From Bimastos eiseni (lineage: Eukaryota; Annelida; Clitellata; Crassiclitellata; Lumbricidae): 64,000 nucleotides of DNA. Positions 33,541 through 58,869 of this stretch are shown in pieces. A model generated the notes under the pieces. The model ran no database searches, was not told the DNA's origin, and saw only the letters and a program-made list of their open reading frames with translations. The stretch lies in assembly GCA_959347315.1 (NCBI GenBank), contig OY365810.1, positions 27,604,585 through 27,668,584 of the forward strand. Direction: 5' to 3'. Position numbers and translations under genes: made by a program. Within the stretch, counting starts at the first letter, position 1. Every line of letters begins with the position of its first letter.

Positions 33541-36500
33541 CTATCATCTGATTGATTCTACTAATCATTTTAACTATTTTATTCACAACTTCATAGCACT
33601 GGTGTTTATACTCAAGATATCAAATTATGCTACCCCAAAAGTCCAAAGCCAGGCTCCAAGTGAGGTTAAATAATGCCCAAAATGTCAAGTCTAGTCAAAC
33701 TTACTCTGCCTCTGCAAACACATCTAGAGAAAAGCGACTTAAACTTTAAAAACGGCACAGGCCTGTTGAAAGCTCTGCAACAGCCAGGGCACCAACAAAA
33801 CAGCATTCAACAATCAGATCAATGCCAATGACTACATGTGAAACATGTAGATTCTGATTGTATCATATTTATAGCTGTCAGTTAAATCAGCATTGAATTA
33901 CAGCCAACTTGTGGCTTCAAGTTACTCACTGCAATTAAAGATTGCACGACACTAAATCTAAACAAACGATCATTGTCTCAGAACTCCATCTCCTTAACAT
34001 AAAAATAAAACATGTAAATTTACATTGACAGAAGAAAACTCAACAAAACGGTGATCTAATTTTTACAAACAACAGTTTCAAAACAGGTGATCAGTCAGTC
34101 ATTTAATATTACATCCTGATCCAGACACAAGGTGCTAAGCATAAATATGGCAAATATCATCACGTCAAACTGAATAGACCAAAACGCATTCAGTTTCACA
34201 TTTATTGTTTCATAGCAGAGCACAAGCACAAAAACGATGGGCACAAATTAACAATGTTGTTCAACAGAAGTGAAATCAACAATAAACCTCAGATGAAAAT
34301 GCGAAACACAAAGCTTCATTTAATCAAATTACTTCTGCTTTGTTCTTAGCATGTGAAGCAGACACACACATACAACCCAATCAATTTATACTCAAAGAAG
34401 TGTAAATTTTCCCTAGAACATGAGATTTATTTCCCACACAAAATCAGCATTTACAGCACAAGGAATGGAGGCTGTGCAACACGAACCACTGCATTCAGCT
34501 GCGATTAAGTCCATTTAAGTGGAATTTTCATTTGTATAGCACTTCATCTTCGATTATGTAAGGTCAAAATCTATTGTATTGTATCTAAACATTTACACAG
34601 CGTCTCTCACGATGTTAGGAGTGTGATTTGCTGATGTTGAGCAGTCTCAGCACTTCTCATGAAACTGTTTAAATCACTGTCTGTTAAATTTGCCAGTTAG
34701 TCCTGCAATATGTCCAAATCCTAGCACACATCTACTTACAACCACTGCAAACAGAAAAGGTATCATCAACCAGAACTTGACTATGAACAAACATGTCAGT
34801 CTTCTAGAATTCATAACACTAGGCTAGCAACAACTGGAACGTTTGATGGTTACTAAAGCATCACACTACATATAACAACATGAAGTGTCACTTACAGCAA
34901 TGTGCCTTTCACCATCTCCAGTTTTCATAGCAAATTTGATTACAAATCCATTTTAAACAGTGACCACGTCCTCCGCACTTGTCAACATATGTCTGTAACA
35001 ACCAAAGAAATAAGCCAGTAGTATAAACATATGAAAAAACTAATCAACTGATCTAAAAGAAATTATACTGACTACTTGCACAAACATCTGAAATTGAAAT
35101 ATTAAAAAACGTTTTGTAAATCAAGACAAAGTTAATATGAAATCTTACATTTAAACGCCTGGCTTGTGTCCTAAAGCTCTACCAAAGTGACATTCCTCTG
35201 GGCTAGGGCTGCATTCTGCCCTCGTCACTTGTAGTCAATACCAGACATTAAAGACAGTTAGTAAAGGGCCATTCTAGTCTCAAATAGATCAGCAGTTCAA
35301 TTCATTACATTTAAGTTAATTGAATGAACAATCAATACTAATTAAATGTCAGACATGCATTAAAACAACATCACAGTGAATCACTAATCTTAGTAAGCTA
35401 GTGTTAACTACCTAGGCCAGCATCTTTATTACTATATGAGCTACAAGGTGTTATAGCCTACTCTACCTCCTTTGGTTTGGTCATCCCTTGTTGAAGATTG
35501 ACATAGTCAACAGTACTTGATGCACCAACGGTCCAACACTTCAGCAGTACTCAAGAGCCCCCATCTTGCTAAGGTCCTTATCTGCTGTCACATTAATCGC
35601 TCAGTCAATTTCATAGTTCACGTACAAACACTGTTGTTATTCAAACACCTCTGTTAAAACACCTCAGTTTGGCCAATGCTCAAGTAGTTGTCTCTTCAAA
35701 ATCACTAAGACCACCTCATATGGAGGGTGTTTTCAAGACAACTCTTTCATCAATCGCAATCACCACTGAATCTTCACTACTGCACTGTTTCTATTCAATA
35801 TAACTTTGACAATTTATTGCCTCTGCTACACGATTCGATGAACTGAGTTCACGATGAAACCTATCGTTCCTGTATTGGAAGGGCTTCACTTGAGCAATCA
35901 GAAGTATGAATTCTGGTATGTTCGACACAGAACATCCTCAGTTCATGACGGTCACCCTCACCAACGTCTCAAATGACAAGTTAACAGACAATTGAGACCA
36001 TTTTAAAGACTATAGAGACCACTTTAAAGGCTATTGAGACCATTTTAAAGACTATTGAGACCATTTAAACTGGTCCAATCACTGTTTCCACATCATTTCA
36101 TTTAATCCATAAACTATACATTAAATCCCTTTGACACTGACCAAAGATGCTGACTAACCAACCATTATATGCAAGTAATCACAAATATAATTATTAGTCC
36201 ATTTCTGTCATGTCTTAACACAGCATTACAACATAACATCACCAATCTACATTTAAGATAATATTGTGTGATCATAGGGACATCGTTACAGCCAAAACGC
36301 TTACAAGTGATTTCTGTGCATTGGAAAAGTTGCTTAGAGTAAAATCAATGCATAAGTAGTGATGCAAAACACAGGAAAGAAGTTCACAATTATTTTGATA
36401 AAAATCAAGCAAACACTATTCCTCTCCCCACAAAAAAACCTTTGCATTAAACACACACTCAAGAAAATCCCTATATTGAAACTCCTCGATTCATATTTAG

Positions 36501-37726
36501 AGATATAATGTCGGTATTCAAAAGTTACCTGTAACATAATTTTACACACTATTCGAGCGATGTTCTATAAAAGACTGATGACATAATTGCTGAAATCAAC
36601 AGAGCAAGCAACATTGGCCAGTGCACATTTTTACATTAAATACTGGCTAGATTTGTCTAGATATTTAACTAATATAAAAGTTTATTTTGATAAACTGATC
36701 GCAAGAAACAGCTTTAGAGAAACACAGAGAAATTTTTACGATTTAATAGATTTGTTATCTGTAGAAGTGATTTAACACAAAATCAGTCTATGCTAAATTA
36801 GGCAGTTCACCAATCTTGTTCAAGTTATATTGGTAAACAGTGCATCAACAATGAAGCTAAACTAACAACAGCTTAAGAAAATACAAGAAATTATTACATG
36901 CTTTGATGCAGCATTCATCTGCAATTCACTCAAACAACACAGCCTACATAAAAACGCTGCTAGATGCAATATTTAACTCTTTCCTATTCCACAAAAAACA
37001 TCAATTACAGCTAATGCTAAGGTTCGTCATATTCACCGATTCAACTAAGGAACATTCTAGCTTTGGGTGACGGTCCATTCAACTGCATATGTTCACATGT
37101 CTAAGCTCAACAACCACGGATGCCTTGGTGCACGGCAGACGAAAGAGTTCATGCCTTGCAGATCATGCTGCCTGTCACAATAATAATGTCGTCAGCAGTG
37201 TACATACCTTCCAAAAACATCATGTGGATGTCTCTGACTTTAACAAAGCTCATAGACAGACGCTTAAACCAAAAGCCTAAAGAGGCAGCAATGGCCAGGA
37301 AGTTCCTGTGACTTAAATATGCTTAGCTTTGGCATGTGAGGGATGCTACTGCCAACAGTCAAACTCTGTATGCCCTGTCAAGGCCATGCAAGGTCAGCCG
37401 TAATCACCCACCAGAATAGAATATGCTGAAAGATTGTTAAATAATTTACACAAAGAAGTGCAAGTCAGCTATCATGAAAACCCAGCTTAATTTCCTTCTC
37501 TGCAAAGACCACTGTCCATAAAACATGTCAAGACGCAGCTGCCTCCAAGAACAAAGACAAGGCACACACAGGTCATTAATAACACCGCAGTTCACGAAGT
37601 GCTTCGAACTAAACAAAACAGTGAGTCCAGAATCAGAAGAGAAACTACACAAAGCAACAGCTAGACGAAGAAGTGACTAAAGAGATAAAACCAATGATTT
37701 ACATCACAGCATCAACAGAGTTACCA
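33541..37726. other. CNNM 3' flank / 3' UTR region, no other gene recognised
   Basis: These 4.2 kb lie downstream of the CNNM stop. Possible minus-strand AATAAA signals occur at 36681-36686 and 34201-34206. A 21-bp tandem repeat lies at 35991-36069. No protein domain was recognised. Confidence 0.45.
35991..36069. repeat. 21-bp tandem repeat, about 3.7 copies
   Basis: The unit ATTGAGACCATTTTAAAGAC plus T repeats with few changes and is preceded and followed by unique sequence. Confidence 0.9.
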
Positions 37727-50054
<12,328 letters not shown>

Positions 50055-50300
50055 GTTGGTATCCAGCATAGGGATGTTGTATGAAGTAGGTTGTTGTTTC
50101 CACTGAATCGGAGCATTAAAGAAAAAACATTTCACGAAAGAATTTCTCTTCTGCTATAAATTTAAACCTGCTCCGAAAACAAAATTTCACTCCATTGGTT
50201 TGAATTCAAGAGTCATGACATGACTTCAGAAGCCAACTAATAAATAATCACGTAAACATGGCCCATGGCAACTCGGACATTGAACAGAAGTCACAAGATG
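50055..50300 (-). promoter_or_regulatory. candidate CNNM promoter and 5' UTR
   Basis: On the minus strand a CCAAT motif (50194-50198) and a TTTATAG TATA-like sequence (about 50155-50161) precede the start codon by about 140 and 100 bp. Both motifs are common by chance in AT-rich DNA, so this is only a candidate. Confidence 0.25.
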
Positions 50301-52100
50301 TCACGCAGAAGATCTAAAACAGCGCATTATATCCAACGAGTCTTATCATTTAAACGTGTGTGAAGTAAGTAAGCTTACAGCTGCTCTATCTACAAAGCCT
50401 GTCGGACGAGGTAACGATGATAGCTCAAATAGCCTATAATAACTAAATTCGTATCGATGTCTAAATTGAAAAATATACATCCAACTCGGTCAATACGTGT
50501 AGCAAACGTCGAGAATAATCACAGACACCGTGAATATGATTGTGAACTAGACCGTGCGATTTTTTTGATCGAGTGTCTGTGAATTAAAAAGCTGATTCCC
50601 GCGACTTCACGTTTGTGGGCGCTGTACAACGTTAATTGAGATTACGATTAGGCCTACGATTCTGTAATTGTATCGAAGATTGTGGATTAAGCTTAATCAT
50701 GGTTGTAGGCCTATAATTTGATTTTAAAACCCATTTTTTAGTTGTTTTTTTTACATAAACCAAAAAGCCTCTGAAGAAAAAATATTAGATTTGACTCATT
50801 TGATGTTTTACAACTTTATCAATTAGACTAATTGTGTTTGTATACTTGTCTTGCAGGCCCTATGTATTATTGATCCGCCGAGAGCCTGAGATGAGGCAGT
50901 GTTGCTGAAGCCGAAACATGTTAATATTTTGATATTAATGAAAAAGAAATTGTTTCGATCTAAATATTTATCGTTTGGTTTTTGTATCGGTTACCCTGGA
51001 ATATGTCTGTCCCCTACGCTGATACCGATTAATGGTCTACTGCAAAATATGGATGAATATTGGGCCACGCCCTATTTCCTGTGTTGGGCACAATAATTAT
51101 GGCATTCAATAATTTATGGGAATAGGCAGGCCTACTGCACGTGCTCACAATTTCTTCAACGTACGATAATGTTGCTGTTGGGGGTGTGCTTGCATTTTGA
51201 CCTTGGCACATGCATGCACTACTCAGTCCAGTTTTGAACACTCGGTGACTCATCTGCTGAGTCGCCAATTAAGGAGCCTAGACCTAGGCCCAGGCCTACA
51301 TAATCAGCTATAAGGCGGGAACCAAAGCTTGGAGGAATTAAATTGTTGCTCTATTGCTGAATTGCTGTTGTTACTTTTGTGCAGCGGCCAAAGATGTCGG
51401 TGAAATCAAACACCTATGCAAGCTATCGTTGTTGTATCATGATTACACTGCATGCACCTACATGTATATAATATATCTATCCATAGTATGGCTAGTAGCC
51501 TACACGAGCGATCAGCCAACTTGAGCTGCAGTGGCTAAAATGTTAGACATGCTTGTAGGCCTGTGTACTGTATATAGACCAATCTGTGAGCAATTGCAAA
51601 GATTGCTTCCTTATTTTGTGTTTGTCAATTAAGGCTGCCTGAGTAGAAGACTCAATTGATTGTGTGATTCAATGGCTGCATATATCTTATACGTGTACAA
51701 TAATTATCTATCACAAGACTGCATGAAATACTGTTCTATTATCGGTTTCATTATGCTTCCAATATCACGAAGATGCTGTAGTGGAAATTGTGGAATACTA
51801 TCCATCCTTGGGAATGAGATCACCCCTCCATATTTGAAGGACGCAATGTTTCGGCGGGTTGATGGTATGCATACGTCCATAATATCTTTAGTATGCATGT
51901 AGGCTGAAAAGATGCAATCATTGCGCTGTTGATTGTCTTCGCCATCTCAACTATCGACGTTATCCAGGATAATCCTTACTTTGTGGCTGGGTTTAGTGAG
52001 CCTTCACTTCAATGACCTCTTCGTCCTGCGCGAAATAGGCCAATAACCATCAATAGATTTCCTCGGCAGCCAAAGAGTCTACATCTCTGCATGTGATTAT
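50301..52100. other. intergenic, no gene recognised
   Basis: At 50579-50650 is a short repeat resembling 28050-28120 (GCGACTT...GGTGCTGTA...TTGAGATTA). TAGGCCTA-type palindromes are frequent. No coding exon was recognised. Confidence 0.45.
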
Positions 52101-52109
52101 ATAGTTGAA

Positions 52110-52560
52110 TATAACCATAACCATAACCAATCATTTTATTGATAAGCTCCAAACCGACACAATACAAAAATATAGAGTTAACAGTTAAATGAAAAAACAG
52201 AAGTAATCGGTGGAGGTTCATAGGAAAGAAATAAAGAAACCCCTAATAAGAGACCAACGAGGGCCCAGTTATCGTGGCCCACCCTTTCTTACATGGAAAT
52301 ACAATTAAGCAGCGATTGGGACTGTATAGGTAGCACGAAAATTGCTTTATATCTTAACTAGTTAACTAAATGAGTAAGCACCTCACTTCTAATGAGTATT
52401 CTGTTCAAGTAATAAATGTTTGTAATTTGTTTGAATAATCTGCAAGACTTTGACAACCGAATATCCAGAGGAGTTGCATTCCAGCTGAGGGACCATTAGG
52501 CGTATTTCGAAGCAAATTGCCGAGTGGTTTTTCTTCAAAATATTGGTCTAAAGTTAAAAA
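52110..52560 (-). mobile_element. LINE 3' end with (TTATGG)n tail
   Basis: The minus strand gives WSLSWNATPLDIRLSKSCRL then FKQITNIYYLN, resembling the WN..P..IR.S.S...FK C-terminal motif. A tail of repeated GGTTAT lies at 52112-52130. Confidence 0.6.
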
Positions 52561-53759
52561 CAGTGCGAGTATGGTAAGGATTAATAGATGAGGTCTGAGT
52601 GAAGTAGTTAGCGAAGCTGTAAACTATTCACAGACATTCGCGATGAGTCAAAACAAAATCGTCGGGGCGATTTGGACAAAGATAGGCCTAGTTGGACTAT
52701 TTTGTGTTTGCCAAGGCTTCCTGAGTAGAATAATCGTCTTTCATCACTTGCGTGGTTCAATAGCAGCAGCACTGCCAAATGTCTAAACTACTGTAGGTTT
52801 TACGTTTACGAAAATCATGTGCAGCATCAATATTGTTAGGGCTGTTGCGAAGTCTAGCTATAGTTGCAATGAATGCAGGGCCGATGAGAAGAAAGCTGAC
52901 AGACACACGTTAATTTCTATAGGTACTTGCACTAGCGTACCGCGGGGAGGGGGTGAAGGTCAATGGAGGGTCCTAGAAGGCCTAGAGTTCGTCTCTTACA
53001 CAGGTCCATACCTCCCTAAGTAGGACCTAAACCGATATGTAATAAACCCTTCATTGATAAATGATTTCACTAGTCACGTCTGTAAGATATGACAACATTC
53101 ATTCGCCAGGTGTCGATGCGACTGCTCTTGACTCCGCTCCACGCAGGCATATGCATTGTCATTTTCTGGAATTGTAGTTGTATTGTAGGCCCTATTTCCG
53201 TTTATAATTAGAGCACAGACTACAGACGACAGAACGTAGTCATTTACATTATGCAATTATGCAGCTTAATCGAAGTGATAAGTGTTAGATCGCCGAAAGA
53301 CCCGAAACTAATCTATCGGATTGAGCCGACGAATAATTATCGTCTGTAGGCCTGGCCTCTACTAATTTTAGAGTCTCTTTTTGTATCATCATAAAATTTT
53401 AGTAGTGAAAACATATGCGTATTATCCCTAAACCTCGGCGCCCCTTTACTTTTGCCCCTAGGCGGCTTCCTGGATACTTCCGCTACTAAACGCAGGTAAT
53501 TTAATCTAATAAATGTACAAAAATAATAAAAAAATCACGAAGTAAATTATTTTCATGTATAACTAAAGTTAGTATAGTTTATCTGGTAACTTCTAAAGCG
53601 CACTTTGCAGTTCCGACCAATCACAGTCGATCACAGTGCGAAGGACCGCGAGAGAAAAGACAATATTTAGGATAGCGAAGAGATGTAGGGCCTAATAGGA
53701 ACAACCGAGTCAGAGATCAACACAGACCTATGGTTTGCATAGACCTCGTTGCCGGGCCC
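52561..53759. other. intergenic, no gene recognised
   Basis: No domain, RNA gene or clear repeat was identified. Confidence 0.45.
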
Positions 53760-54145
53760 ACTATAGTTCCTGAGAAATGGCTGCCTAACCATTTTGACGA
53801 TGTGACCTTGACCTCAAAGATCAATATATGTTCAAGTAATATTGAAAATGCATCTTATGAATTCTTTGCCACTGAAAACCATCTCCTAGACATCAAACCT
53901 ATCTCTGTGTCATTCATGGTTTCTTATAAATGGCTGATTTACTATTTCTGCTATGTGACCTTGACCTACAAGGTCACGGGACGTTCAGACGATATTACAG
54001 ATATATATTTTAAATTCCTTGACCTAAGAGCCATACCTTAGACAATAAAATGACCTTTCTATCATGCATGCATGGTTCCAGAGATATAGCAATTATATAT
54101 ATATCATGGCGGCTTATTTTGGTGTATTTTGGCCGCCATGATAGG
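53760..54145. repeat. divergent tandem module rich in TGACCTTGACCT
   Basis: Three related units begin near 53766 (AGTTCCTGAGAAATGGCTG), 53923 (GGTTTCTTATAAATGGCTG) and 54074 (GGTTCCAGAGATATAGC), about 155 bp apart. GTGACCTTGACCT follows in the first two at 53802 and 53957. The array ends in an 11-bp inverted repeat, ATCATGGCGGC, at 54103-54113 with its partner at 54132-54142. Confidence 0.6.
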
Positions 54146-55169
54146 GTTGCGAGACACTCACCACAAATTTTCTGAATCGCCACCATCAGACGAAGAGAAT
54201 GACACCAACCGCATATTTCTATCACAAAAACCGTTACGGGATGACATTTGCTCCCGGACTAAAAGTGTTAAGAATGTGTTTGTTAAATTTAGATTGGAAT
54301 ATCCAGTGTCTGTTTTGTCACTAGCATCATTCTGGCACCTGAATGTAACTAATGAGTTCAAGATAAGATTCGATGGGTAGTTGATCCTGGTTTACCACTA
54401 CGTGACTGATTTACAATTCCATAGCTTAAAATAAATTAGGTTAGACAATACGCCTAGTACAAATCAAATTATTTATCAGGGAATTATTGGTGTTACTGTA
54501 TCATATTGCGCACATTGAATAATAATGAATCACTAATTATGAACAGTGACAGTACTTTGAATTGTGTATTTTTAAATATAATAACGGAGTTGTTAATGCA
54601 TGTAAATCATAGTAACGGAGTTGTATTTTAATTAAACTAGTTGAAAAACTAAAAGGACATTTTAGACCAACTCTGTCAAATTTAGGCATTGCTAAATATT
54701 GAGTTTTCTTCAGCAGTTCCATAAGAATGTATCTGTAAATTAAAAGAATGTGCATCAACATTTTTATTCAAATATTATATTGAATTTGGCTCAGGTTGTG
54801 AAAAATACCCCTTAATCGGATGGCAAATGGCACACATTCAAAATTCAAGGATCAGCGGTTGCGAAGGACTTCACCCTATCAATTCATCGAAAATTTAGAA
54901 TAGTCGATAGGGTCATACTTGTACGTCACTATAGAAACGTGCCCCCTCTGACTAAGCACCATGTACTTGGTCATCCAGCTGTGAATCTTATTGCTTTCAT
55001 CAATCTTCCTTCCACCTTTATTTCCTCCACCACACTTTCCATTTCCTCAAATAGGCCTGTTGGTTCCTCTGGCCGTTAAAGAGTATTGGCTAGAGTGGTT
55101 ATTCTTTCCTCACTCCTCTTCCCATAGTTCCTGGTTCCGAATATTCTTCCTTCATTTTATCCTGGTTGC
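54146..55169. other. intergenic, no gene recognised
   Basis: This is AT-rich sequence with small frames that have no recognisable domain. Confidence 0.45.
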
Positions 55170-55440
55170 AAGTCTCCATTGAGTCTGCTGTCTTTCCAAT
55201 CCAACCCATTTTTCTCAACGCACTCATTAACCTTCTCCAGTCAACTCTATCAAAGACCTTTTCTTAATATTCTATAGCCTACGTGACACATGATCCTACA
55301 TTATTAATTTGACCATGCTATAAACTTCTCTTCGCAAGCACTTGGAAAGCTTCAGTTACATCTCCTGTAGGCCTACACGTACCTCTTCTAAACTCGTGTA
55401 TTGGTCCTCTCCTTAAGCAGTCATTTGTTTCCGCTCTTGC
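55170..55440 (-). mobile_element. reverse-transcriptase palm fragment
   Basis: Minus-strand frames give GDVTEAFQVLAKRSL and then KVFDRVDWRRLMSALRKMGW, the region around motif A (AFDRVD.. type) of a non-LTR reverse transcriptase. Stops and frameshifts interrupt it. The neighbouring 55440-55740 may belong to the same relic. Confidence 0.6.
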
Positions 55441-56822
55441 CTGTAAGATATTCCAGTTGGTATCTTGCTATATCTCACCAAGATACCTTTCATGTGTTGG
55501 CCTATCTTCTCCTGTTTTCTTGCTGCATGGAACCATATGCTTGTTACACCAGTTCTTGTCTTTTGCATAACCTTGCTCTTGGTCATTTTTCTTCTGCATA
55601 CTCTATGTTTTCCTGCATACCTATTTCAGCGTCGTGGTGTTCGTGCAACTTATTCACAGGCATTTTTCCCGTTGCCTTTCTCCGGGTGTATTTCTAAGAC
55701 TTTCATCTCGTGGCACCGTTGATCTCCGACGTCTGTCCTAGAGTTTCTTTATCCGTGGGCACGGGCATGTATAGACCAGCGAGGACTTGGTCATCCATCA
55801 ATCATGCTGTGTACAAGAGAAAGGACCACGTGAGGGTGACATGTGGTATGGTCATCTGGGCGGCTGCAGGCACTATGCGTAGTTTCCTCATCACGTATAA
55901 ACTGTGCGACCTAAAATAGATTAAAAGAATCAGTCAATTAAGTGACTGCATTTAGGCAGACAGTGATTGATGCATGAGAAATAAAACAGAAAGAATGATG
56001 GACACAACTAATTATCAACCAAACTAAACGCTGGATGGGGCATTAGTTCACGTTGCCGACGTGCAGCCATAGTGGCCTGCGTTTGGATGGAATAGGACTA
56101 ATTCACGATTACTGCTTGTGTCCTACTGAATGCCTGCCTCACTTAAAAAATTCAAAAATTGAATGCAGTGAACATAGTAATCAGTGTTGTTAAGTTACTG
56201 TTAGGCTACTTAAGTGGAACATGTTTAATTGAGTGAAATTTTTAAAAGATGTTAGTCATGTTACGCATTTTCATATTTCATGTGATTATGTGACGTCACA
56301 TTTCGTCGACCTCTGCCATTCGTCACAAATCGTCACAAGTGTGCGACCGCTCCCCAAATGCATGAAATCATTTATGGACGACCCCTTATTCATCGTTGAC
56401 AAGATGGGGAAAATAGAATTAACTAAATTAGATACTGCTCACGGGTGTTGGAAATCTGCATTTTAGACTCTGATACGGCAAATGACAAAAAACGCTAACC
56501 TAAGAAGGATACCAATTCCAAGACCGATGCATTTGAGACCAAGACCAAGAACGCAGTTTTCCGGTCTCGAGAACACATTCCTGAACAGTGGTCTAACAGA
56601 ACGTAAAATTCAACACAGAGAATGAAGAGGATTGAAACTTTACATTACTAAACGTAATAGTTTCCTGAGTTTCATGACATCCCTGACTCAAACCAATCTG
56701 CATATCACACGCAATTCGCATGGTATGAGCCAATCTTATAGATCATTGGTTGACACAGTTTTAAAGGTATATATAATTATATATCGTTATATTATATATT
56801 ATTATATAATATAATTATATAT
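55441..56822. other. intergenic, no gene recognised
   Basis: It contains a TGACGTCACA stretch near 56290 and an AT-rich palindromic run at 56766-56823. No gene was recognised. Confidence 0.4.
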
Positions 56823-58431
56823 CTCCGTCGGTTGCAATGGATTGTGAACGCGTATTTCCCTACATCATCACGTGGTATTCTTATTCTTAAACATCTTGGC
56901 TCATTAAAATCTGTCGGACGTTGTCTCGATGTGTCATTGATGTTGACGGTTGGTTGAATTTCTTAGCCCCGCTACTGCTCGTAGTCCAGCAGTAGGCTTG
57001 GGCGATTAGTGACTCTTACTAATCGCGATTAGTAGGCGTCAACTAATCGATTAGTAGGCGCTTAGGCGTAGGCGATTAGTTCGATTGTTCGATTAGCTCG
57101 ATTAATAATATCACAACTCGTGATATTGACTATGTTCGTCAGTAAATGTAAATGCCGAATTACGGTAGCCCGCATAAACTAACCATGGAAATTTTATTTA
57201 TAACGCGTATGACATAATGATTATTTGTCTATGTTTCAATACTATTTGCAAATTTGACGTATAACATGACTCCCGACAGTTTTACTCAACTTCTGTGTAA
57301 GCTTACTGTACGTCGTGCCTGAAAGCAATATTTAAAGCCAATTTCGTCTGCTTTGGTTTAGTATAATCAGATATTCCGCATTATGCTTCTGTCGGTTGAT
57401 ACATCCATCCATCCATCCTTCCATCCAACTATATATCCATCCATCCTTATATGGTCTGCCCCTCTAACGGTTAAACGAGATCGAAACGACTTTGGTGGAG
57501 GTGGTGTCGAATCACTCACTCGGTCTCCGTCGGTCGGTTGCAATGGATTGTGAACAAGAATCATCGACGCGTATTTCCCTACATCATCACATGGTATTAT
57601 TATTCTTAAACATCTTGGCTCATTAAAATCTGTCGGACGTTGTCTCGATGTGTCATTGATGTTGACGGTTGGTTGAATTTCTTAGCCCCGCTACTGCTCG
57701 TAGTCCAGCAGTAGGCTTGGGCGATTAGTGACTCTTACTAATCGCGATTAGTAGGCGTCAACTAATCGATTAGTAGGCGCTTAGGCGTAGGCGATTAGTT
57801 CGATTGTTCGATTAGCTCGATTAATAATATCACAACTCGTGATATTGACTATGTTCGTCAGTAAATGTAAATGCCGAATTACGGTAGCCCGCATAAACTA
57901 ACCATGGAAATTTTATTTATAACGCGTATGACATAATGATTATTTGTCTATGTTTCAATACTATTTGCAAATTTGACGTATAACATGACTCCCGACAGTT
58001 TTACTCAACTTCTGTGTAAGCTTACTGTACGTCGTGCCTGAAAGCAATATTTAAAGCCAATTTCGTCTGCTTTGGTTTAGTATAATCAGATATTCCGCAT
58101 TATGCTTCTGTCGGTTGATACATCCATCCATCCATCCTTCCATCCAACTATATATCCATCCATCCTTATATGGTCTGCCCCTCTAACGGTTAAACGAGAT
58201 CGAAACGACTTTGGTGGAGGTGGTGTCGAATCACTCACTCGGTCTCCGTCGGTCGGTTGCAATGGATTGTGAACAAGAATCATCGACGCGTATTTCCCTA
58301 CATCATCACATGGTATTATTATTCTTAAACATCTTGGCTCATTAAAATCTGTCGGACGTTGTCTCGATGTGTCATTGATGTTGACGGTTGGTTGAATTTC
58401 TTAGCCCCGCTACTGCTCGTAGTCCAGCAGT
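56823..58431. repeat. 719-bp tandem repeat, about 2.25 copies
   Basis: Copies begin near 56823, 57528 and 58247. The second and third start points are 719 bp apart. The first copy lacks 13 bp present in the others (after TTGTGAAC at 56849). Copies are nearly identical, so the duplication is recent or homogenised. Each full unit carries a cluster of CGATTAG and its inverse CTAATCG after TAGGCTTGGGCGATTAG (56993 and 57712), resembling hAT-type terminal sequence. The last copy stops after GTAGTCCAGCAG, exactly where that cluster would start. The open frames at 57367 and 58086 are identical shadows. Confidence 0.95.
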
Positions 58432-58869
58432 GCCAGTCCCAAACGAGGAGGGCGACGCTAATGATCTTTGATATCGCACACTGTCGTTATATATAAAAAA
58501 ACTTCGTTAAATGGGTTGTTAACGTTACTCGACGTTTGCTAACAGTGTCACCCTTATTCACGATGCCTTCCATTTAGCACGAACATCGATTTTAGGTTGA
58601 TTAAAGCCGTAATAAAAGTTCCAGATTAGATACAATATGATAAGTTGATAACATCGGATTACATCATTCTGATGAAGAATGTTTCAGATCATATCAGATT
58701 GGAACAGATTAGACCTATATCAAACATTATCTTCCTTTTTTAACAGCTTAATGCAAGGAAATATGTAACGAAATATTCAATAAAAGATACAATTTATGTC
58801 TAAATACATGTGGTCTTAACAACAATCTTACTAATGTCTAATGGTCTGATAACTATTGCACAAATAAAT
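58432..58869. other. intergenic, no gene recognised
   Basis: This is AT-rich DNA between the tandem repeat and a LINE. Part of it may be 5' LINE sequence too decayed to read. Confidence 0.4.

Noticed and set aside
50055..50135. Upstream in-frame start codons of CNNM
   Set aside because: The added 27 residues lie before the signal segment and are atypical. The Met at 50054 has the stronger context.
51660..51902. Possible exon with open frames on both strands
   Set aside because: No recognisable domain and no convincing splice pair.
56823..58431. CRISPR-like or centromeric array
   Set aside because: Units of 719 bp in about two copies in animal DNA do not fit either.
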